DNA from: Candidatus Saccharibacteria bacterium CG_4_10_14_0_2_um_filter_52_9
GTDB taxonomy: Bacteria > Actinomycetota > Acidimicrobiia > Acidimicrobiales > RAAP-2
Reading direction: 5' to 3'
Assembly: GCA_903970515.1 (NCBI GenBank)
Contig: CAJCJA010000002.1
Location: forward strand, 19,195 to 83,194
DNA length: 64,000 nt
Part shown: in pieces, positions 7,895 to 15,862 of the stretch
Layout of the letters: each line of letters begins with the position of its first letter
Position numbering within the stretch: the first letter of the stretch is position 1
Made by a program: the position numbers and the translations under genes
Notes under the pieces: model-generated
What the model was told of the DNA's origin: nothing
What the model saw: the letters and a program-made list of their open reading frames with translations, nothing else
Database searches by the model: none

Positions 7895-8997
7895 CGGCGA
7901 ATCTTCGAAGCGAGGGCTGGAGCGTGCGACCAAGTTTCGTGCCTCATGGCGCCACGTCACCAGTGACGCTGCTCGCCGATGACGCGGGGCTCACGCAACT
8001 CGTGGGCGACCCACCCGTCGCCTGGCAGACGCCGTGGACGGAGTTCTCCGGCCTCCAACTCGTGCGTTTTTCACGGTGCCTCGCGTTGTTCGCCGTCGTC
8101 GACGGCATTCGCTACTGCTGGCGCACGTCGAACACCGCCGACGAGAGCGCGCTCGGTGCGTTCGTCGTGGCGCACGGAGGCCTGGTCGTTCGTCGCAAGA
8201 AGCGCGCGCTCGTGTTCGTCGTCGTCGGCATCGTCGTGCTCGCGTCACTCGCCGGAGGGATCGCTGCGTCGCTCTCGGGTGGGTCCTCGACGAACGAAGA
8301 GATCGCTCAGCTGCGCGCGGTGAATCTCACGCTGAGGGACCTTCCGAGCGCGTGGTACGCGACGAGTAAGAACAGCACGATTCTGAGCTACCTCTTCGGT
8401 ACGCCCGGCAAGGTGGTCGCGCCGACGACCGCGCCGACGACGCCCGTGAAGAAGGATTCGGCGTTCGCCGAGATCTCCGCCTTGTTCCAGCACTGTCTCG
8501 GGGTCCCCGCGAACAAGGACCGCATGTTCGGCGCCGCCGGACAGCAACCCTTGGATCAAATCTCCTCGAGCGTCTTTGGCACCACGGGCGCGGGGGCACT
8601 TGAGGTGGCGTCACTCAGTCAGTACTACGCCTCGACGACCATGGTGCAAAAGGACACCGCCGAGATGCGTGACGAGAACTTCGGCGCGTGCTTCGCCCAA
8701 TCCGAAGGCGGACTCGTGCGCTACGTCGACGGCACGACGGTCGCGAGGACGCCTGCAGGAACGAACTTCCAACCCGTCACCTTCGTCAAGGGATTCTCGC
8801 GCGGTGGCGTCGTGAAGTTGACGTTGCCCGACGTGTCGGGTCCCGTCTACCTGGTGATGGTGCAATTGACGCTCGGACACTACGAGACGACGCTGGGTGC
8901 GTTGGTCACCGCGTGGCCGGCGGAGAAGTCCTTCGTCGAGAACCTCGCGAACGCCTTGCTGTCGCGGATGTCCTCCACGACGTCCACCGCCGCGTAG
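7891..8997 (+). CDS. Hypothetical single-pass membrane protein
   Basis: I do not recognise this gene. 368 residues from the ATG at 7891, which overlaps the hemL stop (ATGA). About 95 N-terminal residues look cytoplasmic and globular, then RRKKR and one hydrophobic helix (about residues 105-127), then some 240 residues outside with a Thr/Pro-rich stretch (VAPTTAPTTPVKK) and two widely spaced cysteines. The layout resembles actinobacterial membrane-anchored extracellular lipid- or substrate-binding proteins, but no motif supports a function. Coupling to hemL makes co-expression likely; a role in haem metabolism is not shown. Confidence 0.75.
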   Translation: MTANLRSEGWSVRPSFVPHGATSPVTLLADDAGLTQLVGDPPVAWQTPWTEFSGLQLVRFSRCLALFAVVDGIRYCWRTSNTADESALGAFVVAHGGLVVRRKKRALVFVVVGIVVLASLAGGIAASLSGGSSTNEEIAQLRAVNLTLRDLPSAWYATSKNSTILSYLFGTPGKVVAPTTAPTTPVKKDSAFAEISALFQHCLGVPANKDRMFGAAGQQPLDQISSSVFGTTGAGALEVASLSQYYASTTMVQKDTAEMRDENFGACFAQSEGGLVRYVDGTTVARTPAGTNFQPVTFVKGFSRGGVVKLTLPDVSGPVYLVMVQLTLGHYETTLGALVTAWPAEKSFVENLANALLSRMSSTTSTAA

Positions 8998-9019
8998 TGC
9001 GCGTCGATTTCGAGACGCC

Positions 9020-10357
9020 TCAGGCGCCCGACGCTTCGTTGCCCAACAAGAGGTCGAAGGCACGCTCGGGCACTGCGTGCGCCAGTCGCAGCAGCGCCCG
9101 GTACCCAACCTCTGCCGGTCCACCGTGGTCGTTGCTCATCAGGTTCGCCATGATCGCGAGCAGTTGTTTCATGAGTGGTTCGATGCGTAGTCCCGCGCCC
9201 ACGCACACCGACAAGATGCGCGGCTCCGAAATCAGGCGTACGAACGCGCGCGCGACCTTGTAGTAGTCACCGTAGGCGTCGTCGAGCAGTTCGTCGTAGC
9301 GCGCGAGCAGCGACGAGTCGCCCGCGAGCAAGGCTTCGCCGATCACGCTCGCGGCGAGACGTCCGGTTTCGTACCCGTAGGCGATGCCTTCGCCGTTGAA
9401 GGGATTGACCGCGCCGGCGGCGTCACCGATCGTGAGGGTGTTCGCTCCCACGTGCGGGCCCAGGGCGAGGCCCATGGGGAGACGTCCACCCGTCGCCGGT
9501 CCACAGCACGTCTCGTCATTGAGCCCCCACGCGTCGCCGACCTGGGCGACGAAGTACTCCTGGAGCTTGGTGGTGTTGACGCCCTTCCACGCGCCACCCG
9601 TCGAGAGCAGTCCCACGCCGACGTTGACCCGTCCGTCGCCGAGGGGGAAGATCCACCCGTAACCGGGCACGACCTTTCCTTCGGGGTCTCGGATGTCGAG
9701 GTGCGAGTCGATCCATGGTTCGCAGTGGCGATCACTCGTGTAGTAGCCGCGAAGCGCCATGCCCATGGGCCAGGACTTGTTACGCGCGACGCCGAGTTCG
9801 CGCCCGACGCGCGAGTTCTGTCCGTCGGCGACGACAACGTAGGACGCACGAAGCTCGCCCACACGACCCGAGTCCTTCTCCTTGACGAGCACGCCTTTCG
9901 CACCACGGAGTCCTTCGCCGAGTGGTTCACTGGGTTCGAGCAGGGCAGTCACCTCGACGCCATTGAGCAAAGTTGCGCCGAACTCTTCGGCGCGCTCGGC
10001 GACCATGCCGTCGAGGTTGAAGCGGGTGATCGTGTAGCCGTAGTTGGGAAACGTCGGATGATCGGGCCAGTTCATCTCGAGCGAGGCACCGAAGCCGAAC
10101 GCACGAAGTCCGTTGTAGCGATGCCCGTGCGCGGCGACGTCGCGCTCGAGTCCCATCTCTTGGATCTGAAACACCGAGCGCGGGGTCAGTCCGTCGCCGC
10201 AGGTCTTTTCGCGCGGGAACGTCTTTTTCTCGATGAGGCAGACGGACCAGCCCGCCTTCGCGAGCCAGTATGCGCACGCCGAACCGCTCGGCCCCGCGCC
10301 GACGATGACGACGTCGAAGTGGCGGGGGGTGTCGAGCGCGTCGCTGAGTGATGTCAC
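9020..10357 (-). CDS. Geranylgeranyl reductase family FAD oxidoreductase (MenJ-like)
   Basis: 445 residues. The N-terminal FAD dinucleotide fold is FDVVIVGAGPSGSACAYWL; KTCGDGLTPR near residue 50 is characteristic of the geranylgeranyl reductase family; GDAAGAVNPFNGEGIAYG near residue 315 is the second FAD motif. The family saturates isoprenoid double bonds; in actinobacteria the MenJ branch reduces the menaquinone side chain and another branch acts on lipids. Lying just upstream of nuoA on the opposite strand, as also seen in Streptomyces, favours a quinone substrate. That substrate is inference. Confidence 0.85.
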   Translation of the reverse strand: MTSLSDALDTPRHFDVVIVGAGPSGSACAYWLAKAGWSVCLIEKKTFPREKTCGDGLTPRSVFQIQEMGLERDVAAHGHRYNGLRAFGFGASLEMNWPDHPTFPNYGYTITRFNLDGMVAERAEEFGATLLNGVEVTALLEPSEPLGEGLRGAKGVLVKEKDSGRVGELRASYVVVADGQNSRVGRELGVARNKSWPMGMALRGYYTSDRHCEPWIDSHLDIRDPEGKVVPGYGWIFPLGDGRVNVGVGLLSTGGAWKGVNTTKLQEYFVAQVGDAWGLNDETCCGPATGGRLPMGLALGPHVGANTLTIGDAAGAVNPFNGEGIAYGYETGRLAASVIGEALLAGDSSLLARYDELLDDAYGDYYKVARAFVRLISEPRILSVCVGAGLRIEPLMKQLLAIMANLMSNDHGGPAEVGYRALLRLAHAVPERAFDLLLGNEASGA

Positions 10358-10444
10358 GCGACGAGCCTAACGGGGGTCGATAGCTTTACCTGAAAGCGTG
10401 ATTCTGTCTCCAATGTTTGCAATGTGCCCACACTTTGAAATACC

Positions 10445-10456
10445 TACGATGGACTC
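10445..10456 (+). promoter_or_regulatory. -10-like element before the DUF4287-like gene
   Basis: TACGAT at 10445-10450 is 6 bases before the GTG at 10457 with no clear ribosome binding site, so a leaderless start is likely. The inverted TGTG-CC-CACA upstream (about 10424-10433) is a possible regulator site but is short. Confidence 0.35.
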
Positions 10457-10987
10457 GTGGCGAAGGAACTCAGCGCCGAATCGATTGCGGCGGCAACGGG
10501 GCGAACGTGGGACGAATGGGTCGCATACTTCGACTCGCAGGGAGCTGAATCGATGAGTCACCAAGAACTCGTGTCGCTGTCGTCCGGGGCGGGAGTACCG
10601 CCCTGGTGGCGCCAAATGATTGCGGTGAAGTACGAGCAACACATTGGCCGTCGGGTTCCCGGACAGGGCAACGGCGGCACGTTCAACGTGTCGGCGAGTA
10701 AAACCTGGTCTGGATCGCTCGATGACGCCCTCGCTCGCTGGACCAAGGTGATGGACCCACGCACCGAAGTGTCGGGGGTCGAGATCGCGCGAGGACCCGA
10801 CGTGTCCGCGACGGAGAAATGGCGTTACTGGCGTGCGGGACTTGCTGACGGCACCCGCGTCGTTGTCAACATTTCCGCGAAGTCGCCGGACAAGTCGGTG
10901 ATCAGCGTCCAACACGAGAATCTCGAGTCCGAGGATGCCGCGCAACATTGGCGAGGCTTTTGGAAGTCGGTCCTCAGCGACATCTGA
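10457..10987 (+). CDS. DUF4287-like small protein
   Basis: 176 residues, soluble. Residues 1-70 contain TGRTWDEWVAYFDSQGA and VPPWWRQMIAVKYEQHIGRR, the pattern of the DUF4287 helical domain. The rest (about residues 75-176), with KTWSGSLDDALARW and a final QHWRGFWKSVL helix, resembles an SRPBCC-type ligand-binding domain. No catalytic motif is visible. It lies alone between the divergent flavoprotein and nuoA. Confidence 0.6.
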   Translation: MAKELSAESIAAATGRTWDEWVAYFDSQGAESMSHQELVSLSSGAGVPPWWRQMIAVKYEQHIGRRVPGQGNGGTFNVSASKTWSGSLDDALARWTKVMDPRTEVSGVEIARGPDVSATEKWRYWRAGLADGTRVVVNISAKSPDKSVISVQHENLESEDAAQHWRGFWKSVLSDI

Positions 10988-11032
10988 GATCGGGGCGTCT
11001 GGTACGCCGTCGCGACGTGCCACGTGACGAGT

Positions 11033-11050
11033 CCGGGTCCCGAGACCCGG
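11033..11050 (+). terminator. Short GC-rich hairpin before nuoA
   Basis: CCGGGTC-CCGA-GACCCGG, a perfect 7-bp stem with a 4-base loop, 46 bases after the DUF4287-like stop. No T-run follows, so termination is only possible, not clear. Confidence 0.35.
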
Positions 11051-11062
11051 GTTGCAACAACA

Positions 11063-11094
11063 GTGACCGTGTTCAAGTCTGATAAAAAGGTCAC
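11063..11094 (+). promoter_or_regulatory. nuo operon promoter region with inverted repeat
   Basis: GTGACC (11063-11068) and GGTCAC (11089-11094) form inverted arms around TCTGATAAAAAGG, the most AT-rich stretch before nuoA. GATAAA or TAAAAA is the likely -10 and AAGG a possible ribosome binding site for the GTG at 11095. The arms could be an operator. Confidence 0.35.
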
Positions 11095-11541
11095 GTGGAC
11101 CAGTACTTACCAATACTGGGACTCCTGCTTCTGGGGGTGTTGTTCGCCTCGGGATCACTTGTAGCGTCCGCTTGGTTGGCGCCGCACAAGCGACCGACCG
11201 ACGCGAAACTGGCACCCTACGAATGTGGGATCGTCCCCGAAAGTGAACCTCCACAGCGCTTCCCGGTTCGTTTCTACCTCGTCGCGATGATCTTCGTGAT
11301 CTTTGACATCGAGGTCGTGTTCATGTATCCCTTCGCCGTCGTGTTTCGTCAACTTCACGTCTTTGGACTCATCGAGATCCTCACGTTTTCGCTGACGGTC
11401 TTCGCCGCGCTCGTCTTTCTCGTGAGTGAGGGCGCCCTGCAGTGGGGGCCCGTCAAGTACCTCACGCCGGGTATGCCCGAGCGCACGAGCTCGTCAACCA
11501 TCGTGCGCATTGGTCGCGACGACCCCGAACAGGCGGCGTAG
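11095..11541 (+). CDS. nuoA: NADH-quinone oxidoreductase subunit A
   Basis: Small membrane subunit of complex I near the quinone channel. 148 residues with three hydrophobic helices (about 7-29, 64-84, 92-112). The signature YECG (in [25 protein letters not shown], given here in part) and [13 protein letters not shown] are present. The tail beyond about residue 125 ([21 protein letters not shown] in part) is polar. First gene of the 14-gene operon; its stop shares a base with the nuoB GTG. Confidence 0.93.
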   Translation: MDQYLPILGLLLLGVLFASGSLVASAWLAPHKRPTDAKLAPYECGIVPESEPPQRFPVRFYLVAMIFVIFDIEVVFMYPFAVVFRQLHVFGLIEILTFSLTVFAALVFLVSEGALQWGPVKYLTPGMPERTSSSTIVRIGRDDPEQAA

Positions 11542-12104
11542 TGGGCCTCGAAGACCTGCAGCATAACTTCCTCACCGGACGCTTGGAGGACCTCGTGCGT
11601 TGGGCGCGTCGCGCGAGCGTGTGGCCGGCGTCCTTCGGACTGGCGTGCTGCGCGATCGAGATGATGGCGGCGGGTGCCGCGGACTTCGACCTTGCGCGCT
11701 ACGGCATGGAGGTCTTTCGCAATTCGCCCCGACAAGCCGACCTCATGATTGTCGCGGGGCGCGTCTCACAAAAAATGGCGCCGGTATTGCGCCAGGTCTA
11801 CGACCAGATGATGGAGCCCAAGTGGGTCATTTCGATGGGCGTGTGCGCGTCGACCGGTGGGCTCTTCAACAACTACGCCATTGTTCAAGGCGTCGACCAG
11901 ATCGTGCCCGTCGACGTGTACGCACCGGGCTGTCCTCCGAGCCCCGAGACGCTCATGCACGCGATCCTCACCTTGCACGAGCAGATCCGCACCGGCGAGA
12001 TCATGCAGCGTCGCAGCGAGGGCCGCCCGACGCACGTTGAAGACAGCCAGAACCTCTGGACTCCCGAGGTGCCCGTGTCGGTGAGGGTGGGCACGCCGAA
12101 GTGA
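11541..12104 (+). CDS. nuoB: NADH-quinone oxidoreductase subunit B
   Basis: Carries iron-sulfur cluster N2, the direct electron donor to quinone. 187 residues from the GTG at 11541. Cluster ligands: the adjacent cysteines of ACCAIEM, the cysteine of MGVCASTGG, and that of [11 protein letters not shown] conserved [13 protein letters not shown] strand precedes the third ligand. The start overlaps the nuoA stop by one base (TAGTG). Confidence 0.95.
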   Translation: MGLEDLQHNFLTGRLEDLVRWARRASVWPASFGLACCAIEMMAAGAADFDLARYGMEVFRNSPRQADLMIVAGRVSQKMAPVLRQVYDQMMEPKWVISMGVCASTGGLFNNYAIVQGVDQIVPVDVYAPGCPPSPETLMHAILTLHEQIRTGEIMQRRSEGRPTHVEDSQNLWTPEVPVSVRVGTPK

Positions 12105-12595
12105 TCTCCCTTTCTCCAATGGCCCCCCCAGGCGTCGTGACCGGTGACGGTCTCGCCGCGGATCTGTGTTGCTTTCCCACGCGCGAGCAATACTTCGCCC
12201 TCGTGCGATCCTTCAAGAACGATGCGTTCGAGATGTGCATCGACGTGTGTGGGGTCGACTACTTGTTGCACATGGATCGTCCCGTACCCGAGGGCATCGT
12301 GGCGACGCGCTTCGAGGTCGTCACGAATCTTCTGAGCCTTTCGAAACGTCAGCGAGTACGGATCCGCGTGCAGGCGGGCAATGACGAACCCGAGGTCACG
12401 TCCCTCTTCGAGCTCTATCCGGGAGTCGAAGCAATGGAGCGCGAAGTCTTTGACCTCATGGGAATCCTCTTCAGTGGTCATCCCGACTTGACGCGCATCT
12501 TGATGCCCGAAGATTGGGAAGGACACCCGCTACGCAAGGACTACGGCGCGGGCAACGTACCCGTCCAGTTCAAGGAAGCGCCGGGTCCGCGATGA
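12101..12595 (+). CDS. nuoC: NADH-quinone oxidoreductase subunit C
   Basis: Hydrophilic subunit of the connecting arm. 164 residues, at the short end for the family. The diagnostic block [20 protein letters not shown] followed by [16 protein letters not shown] is complete near the C-terminus. Starts with GTG overlapping the nuoB stop (GTGA) and overlaps nuoD by ATGA. Not fused to NuoD, unlike in some enterobacteria. Confidence 0.93.
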   Translation: MISLSPMAPPGVVTGDGLAADLCCFPTREQYFALVRSFKNDAFEMCIDVCGVDYLLHMDRPVPEGIVATRFEVVTNLLSLSKRQRVRIRVQAGNDEPEVTSLFELYPGVEAMEREVFDLMGILFSGHPDLTRILMPEDWEGHPLRKDYGAGNVPVQFKEAPGPR

Positions 12596-13944
12596 GTGAA
12601 CCAACGGTGCGCGCGATCGAGCGACTCGACCTGTTGACGGCCGAGACCTCCGAGGGCGCCCAAGAACTGCAGCGTCGCGAATTCACCAAGCCCAGCGAAC
12701 TGGGCCGCGAAATCGGCGCGGTGCTCTTGGCGAACGATCTACACATCGATCCCACGCAAGTCGACCTCGAACGACGTGACGATGAGACGATGATCATCAA
12801 CATGGGTCCGTCGCACCCCTCGACGCACGGGGTGCTGCGACTCATGCTCGAACTCGACGGCGAGTACGTACTTCGTTGCAAGCCCGTCATTGGCTATCTG
12901 CACACGGGCATGGAAAAGACCGGTGAGGAACTCAGCTACATCCAGGGCGCGACCAACGTCACGCGCATGGACTATCTCTCGCCGGTGATCAACGAACTCA
13001 ACTACTCGCTCGCCGTCGAGAAATTACTCGGCATTGAGGTGCCCGAGCGTGCCGTGTGGATTCGCATGCTCATGAGCGAACTCAATCGAGTCTCGTCGCA
13101 CCTGGTGTGGATGGCGACCAACGGTATGGACCTCGGTTCGACGTCGATGATGATCTATGGACTACGCGAGCGCGAATTAATCCTTGCCTTCTTCGAGAAG
13201 ACGGCGGGACTGCGCATGAACCTCAACTTCGTGCGACCCGGTGGTGTGGCGGCCGACCTGCCCGACGGTTGGCAGGACGACGTGCAAGTGATCTGCGACA
13301 CGATTCTGGAGCGCACCTACGAGTACGACCAACTCCTCACTGGTCAGCCGATATTTCGCCAGCGCATGATCGGCGTCGCCCCGATCACCGCCGAAGAGGC
13401 ACTGGCCTTGAGCGTCACCGGACCGGTGCTGCGCTCGACGGGTGTGCCGTGGGACCTTCGTCGCACCATGCCCTATCTCGCCTACGACAAAGTGGAGTTC
13501 GACGTCATCGTCGGCACCTACGGGGACAACTTTGACCGTTACTCGATTCGTTTGAACGAGATTCGCGAGTCCATCCGCATCGTGCGCCAGTGCGTCGACA
13601 TGATGCCGCGCGGTGATTATCGAAGCCAAGACCCCAAGGTCACCCCGCCTCCTCGTGCGCGCATTGGCGAATCGATGGAGGCGTTGATCCACCACTTCAA
13701 ACTCTTCACCGAAGGTTTCCACGTGCCCGTGGGTGAGGTGTACTCGGCCGTCGAGTCCCCGCGCGGTGAGATTGGTTGCTATATCGTCTCTGACGGCGGG
13801 GCCAAGCCCTATCGCTTGCACGTGCGCGGTCCGAGCTTCGTGAACCTCCAGGCGATCGCGCTCTTGATGCGCGGAGGGTCGGTCTCGGACGCGATTACCA
13901 CGATCTCGACGATTGACCCCGTATTGGGCGAGGTGGACCGGTGA
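12592..13944 (+). CDS. nuoD: NADH-quinone oxidoreductase subunit D
   Basis: 49-kDa-type subunit that forms the quinone pocket with NuoB. 450 residues from the ATG at 12592 (ATGA overlap). NMGPSHPSTHGVLR holds the quinone-headgroup histidine; IGYLHTGMEKTGE and SELNRVSSHLVW follow; the C-terminus has GEIGCYIVSDG and ends in the characteristic LGEVDR. The N-terminal 60 residues before the conserved core are lineage-specific. Confidence 0.95.
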   Translation: MSEPTVRAIERLDLLTAETSEGAQELQRREFTKPSELGREIGAVLLANDLHIDPTQVDLERRDDETMIINMGPSHPSTHGVLRLMLELDGEYVLRCKPVIGYLHTGMEKTGEELSYIQGATNVTRMDYLSPVINELNYSLAVEKLLGIEVPERAVWIRMLMSELNRVSSHLVWMATNGMDLGSTSMMIYGLRERELILAFFEKTAGLRMNLNFVRPGGVAADLPDGWQDDVQVICDTILERTYEYDQLLTGQPIFRQRMIGVAPITAEEALALSVTGPVLRSTGVPWDLRRTMPYLAYDKVEFDVIVGTYGDNFDRYSIRLNEIRESIRIVRQCVDMMPRGDYRSQDPKVTPPPRARIGESMEALIHHFKLFTEGFHVPVGEVYSAVESPRGEIGCYIVSDGGAKPYRLHVRGPSFVNLQAIALLMRGGSVSDAITTISTIDPVLGEVDR

Positions 13945-14558
13945 GTCACTTCCAACCAGAGCTTCGCCAGCGCGCCGAAGAGTTGGTCGCGCTCTATCCG
14001 CGCTCGCGATCGGCGATGCTGCCGTTGTTGCATCTGGCCCAAGAACAAGACGGCTATCTCAGCGAGGCGGGCATCGAAGAGGTGGCGGGTCTCACCGGCA
14101 CGACGAGCGCTGACGTGCGCGGGACCGCGTCGTTCTACGACATGTTCCACTTAGAACCGGTGGGGAAATACGTGGTCGGCGTGTGCACCAACATTGCGTG
14201 CCTGCTCGCGGGCGGCGAGGAGTTCCTCGAGCACGCATCACAAACCCTGGGCTGTGCCGTCGGCGCGACGTCCGAGGATGGACTGTTCACGTTGGAGGAG
14301 ACCGAGTGTCTCGCCGACTGTGACAAGGCACCGTGCGTGCAGGTGAATCACCGTTACGTGCGCACGACGACGCCAGAGAGTTTCGACACGCTCGTCGGCG
14401 ACTTGCGTAAGGGAGTGCACGACGCCGACATCCCCTCGCACGGCACGCTTATTCGCGTGAAGCGAAATGGGGGACTGCGCGCCTCGCACGACGAGATCAG
14501 AGAGCAGCGCGCCACGTCCAGTGCGGCGCGGGCCAAGCGTGCGGAAGGGAACTCGTGA
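13941..14558 (+). CDS. nuoE: NADH-quinone oxidoreductase subunit E
   Basis: 24-kDa-type subunit with [2Fe-2S] cluster N1a in a thioredoxin-like domain. 205 residues. Cluster cysteines are in GVCTNIACLL and ETECLADCDKAPCVQV. The helical N-terminus (about residues 5-60) includes LLHLAQEQDGYLS. The last 45 residues are basic and polar and exceed the usual length. GTG start overlaps the nuoD stop. Confidence 0.93.
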   Translation: MSHFQPELRQRAEELVALYPRSRSAMLPLLHLAQEQDGYLSEAGIEEVAGLTGTTSADVRGTASFYDMFHLEPVGKYVVGVCTNIACLLAGGEEFLEHASQTLGCAVGATSEDGLFTLEETECLADCDKAPCVQVNHRYVRTTTPESFDTLVGDLRKGVHDADIPSHGTLIRVKRNGGLRASHDEIREQRATSSAARAKRAEGNS

Positions 14559-15862
14559 TGGCGACGCTCGACGCACCTCGCATCGTCTCGTCGCGCGCCG
14601 AGTTCGAAGACTCCTACACACTCGCGCGCTACCTCGAGACCGGTGGGTACGAGGGACTTCGCAAGACGCTTACCATGTTCCCCGAGGCGGTCGCCGCCGA
14701 AGTCGACGCCGCGTCGTTGCTCGGACGAGGCGGTGCCGGATTTCCCGCGGGGCGCAAGTGGTCGATGCTACGTAAGTCGCCCGTGTCGTACCTCGTCGTC
14801 AACGGCGATGAATCCGAACCCGCGACGTTTAAGGACCACTTCCTCGTCGAGCGCGATCCGCACCAACTGGTCGAGGGCGTCATCATCGCCGCCTACGCGC
14901 TGCAGGTCGCCCAAGCCTTCATCTATATCCGCGGTGAGTTCGCCCTCGGGCTCGAACGCGTCCAACAAGCCGTCAACGATGCGTACGCGCACGGCGCGCT
15001 GGGATCGAAGATCTTCGACTCGGACTTCTCGCTCGACATCGTGGTGCATCCCGGCGCAGGCGCCTACATTTGCGGCGAAGAGACGGCGCTTATCGAGGGA
15101 CTCGAGGGGAAGCGTGGATTCCCGCGCATCAAGCCACCGTTCTTTCCCGCGGTGACCGGGCTCTACGGTGAACCCACGGTCGTCAATAACGTCGAGACGA
15201 TGTCCAACCTGCCGTGGATCATCACCAACGGGGGCGCCGCCTTTGCCGCCTTAGGTGTGGGCAAGTCCACCGGCACGCGACTGTTCGCGCTGGCCGGTCG
15301 AGTGAAGAACCCCGGCGTCTATGAGGTCGAGATGGTGAAGAATACGTTTCGCGACATCATTTACGACCCTCGTCTCGGCGGCGGCATCACCGACGACCGG
15401 GCATTGAAGGCCTTCATCCCTGGAGGGGTCTCTGCCCCGTGGTTCGGTCCCGACATGCTCGACCTCGCGCTCGGCCAGGACGAAGTCGGGGCGCAAGGCT
15501 CGATGCTCGGTTCGGGGTCAATTGTCGTCCTCGACGAAACCAGTTGTCCGGTGCGCGCGGCATGGCGCATCACCAAATTCTTCTCGCGCGAGTCGTGTGG
15601 TCAGTGCACGCCTTGTCGCGAAGGTTCGGGTTGGATCGAGCGGGCCATGTACCGACTCGAACACGGCGGTGGGCGCGAAGAGGACCTCGCCCTCGTGCTC
15701 GACCTGTGTGACAACATCGCGCCCGGACTCGGGTGGCCTCCTCAACAGACCACGATTTGCGTGCTCGGATCGTCCATACCGTCGTCGGTGCACTCGGCGA
15801 TACAGATGTTCCGCGACGACTTCATCGCCCACGTCGAACTCGGAAGATGCCCCCATGACTGA
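14558..15862 (+). CDS. nuoF: NADH-quinone oxidoreductase subunit F
   Basis: 51-kDa-type subunit that oxidises NADH via FMN and holds cluster N3. 434 residues. FMN/NADH sites: GRGGAGFPAGRKW near residue 57 and GAGAYICGEETALI near residue 170. N3 ligands: ESCGQCTPCREG plus the cysteine in TICVLG. I prefer the ATG at 14558, seven bases after GGAAGGGA, over the overlapping GTG at 14555; it shares one base with the nuoE stop. Confidence 0.95.
   Translation: MATLDAPRIVSSRAEFEDSYTLARYLETGGYEGLRKTLTMFPEAVAAEVDAASLLGRGGAGFPAGRKWSMLRKSPVSYLVVNGDESEPATFKDHFLVERDPHQLVEGVIIAAYALQVAQAFIYIRGEFALGLERVQQAVNDAYAHGALGSKIFDSDFSLDIVVHPGAGAYICGEETALIEGLEGKRGFPRIKPPFFPAVTGLYGEPTVVNNVETMSNLPWIITNGGAAFAALGVGKSTGTRLFALAGRVKNPGVYEVEMVKNTFRDIIYDPRLGGGITDDRALKAFIPGGVSAPWFGPDMLDLALGQDEVGAQGSMLGSGSIVVLDETSCPVRAAWRITKFFSRESCGQCTPCREGSGWIERAMYRLEHGGGREEDLALVLDLCDNIAPGLGWPPQQTTICVLGSSIPSSVHSAIQMFRDDFIAHVELGRCPHD

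Noticed and set aside
15522..15854. N-terminal extension of nuoG into nuoF
   Set aside because: The added residues are a shadow of nuoF; the NuoG fold begins at the ATG at 15855.
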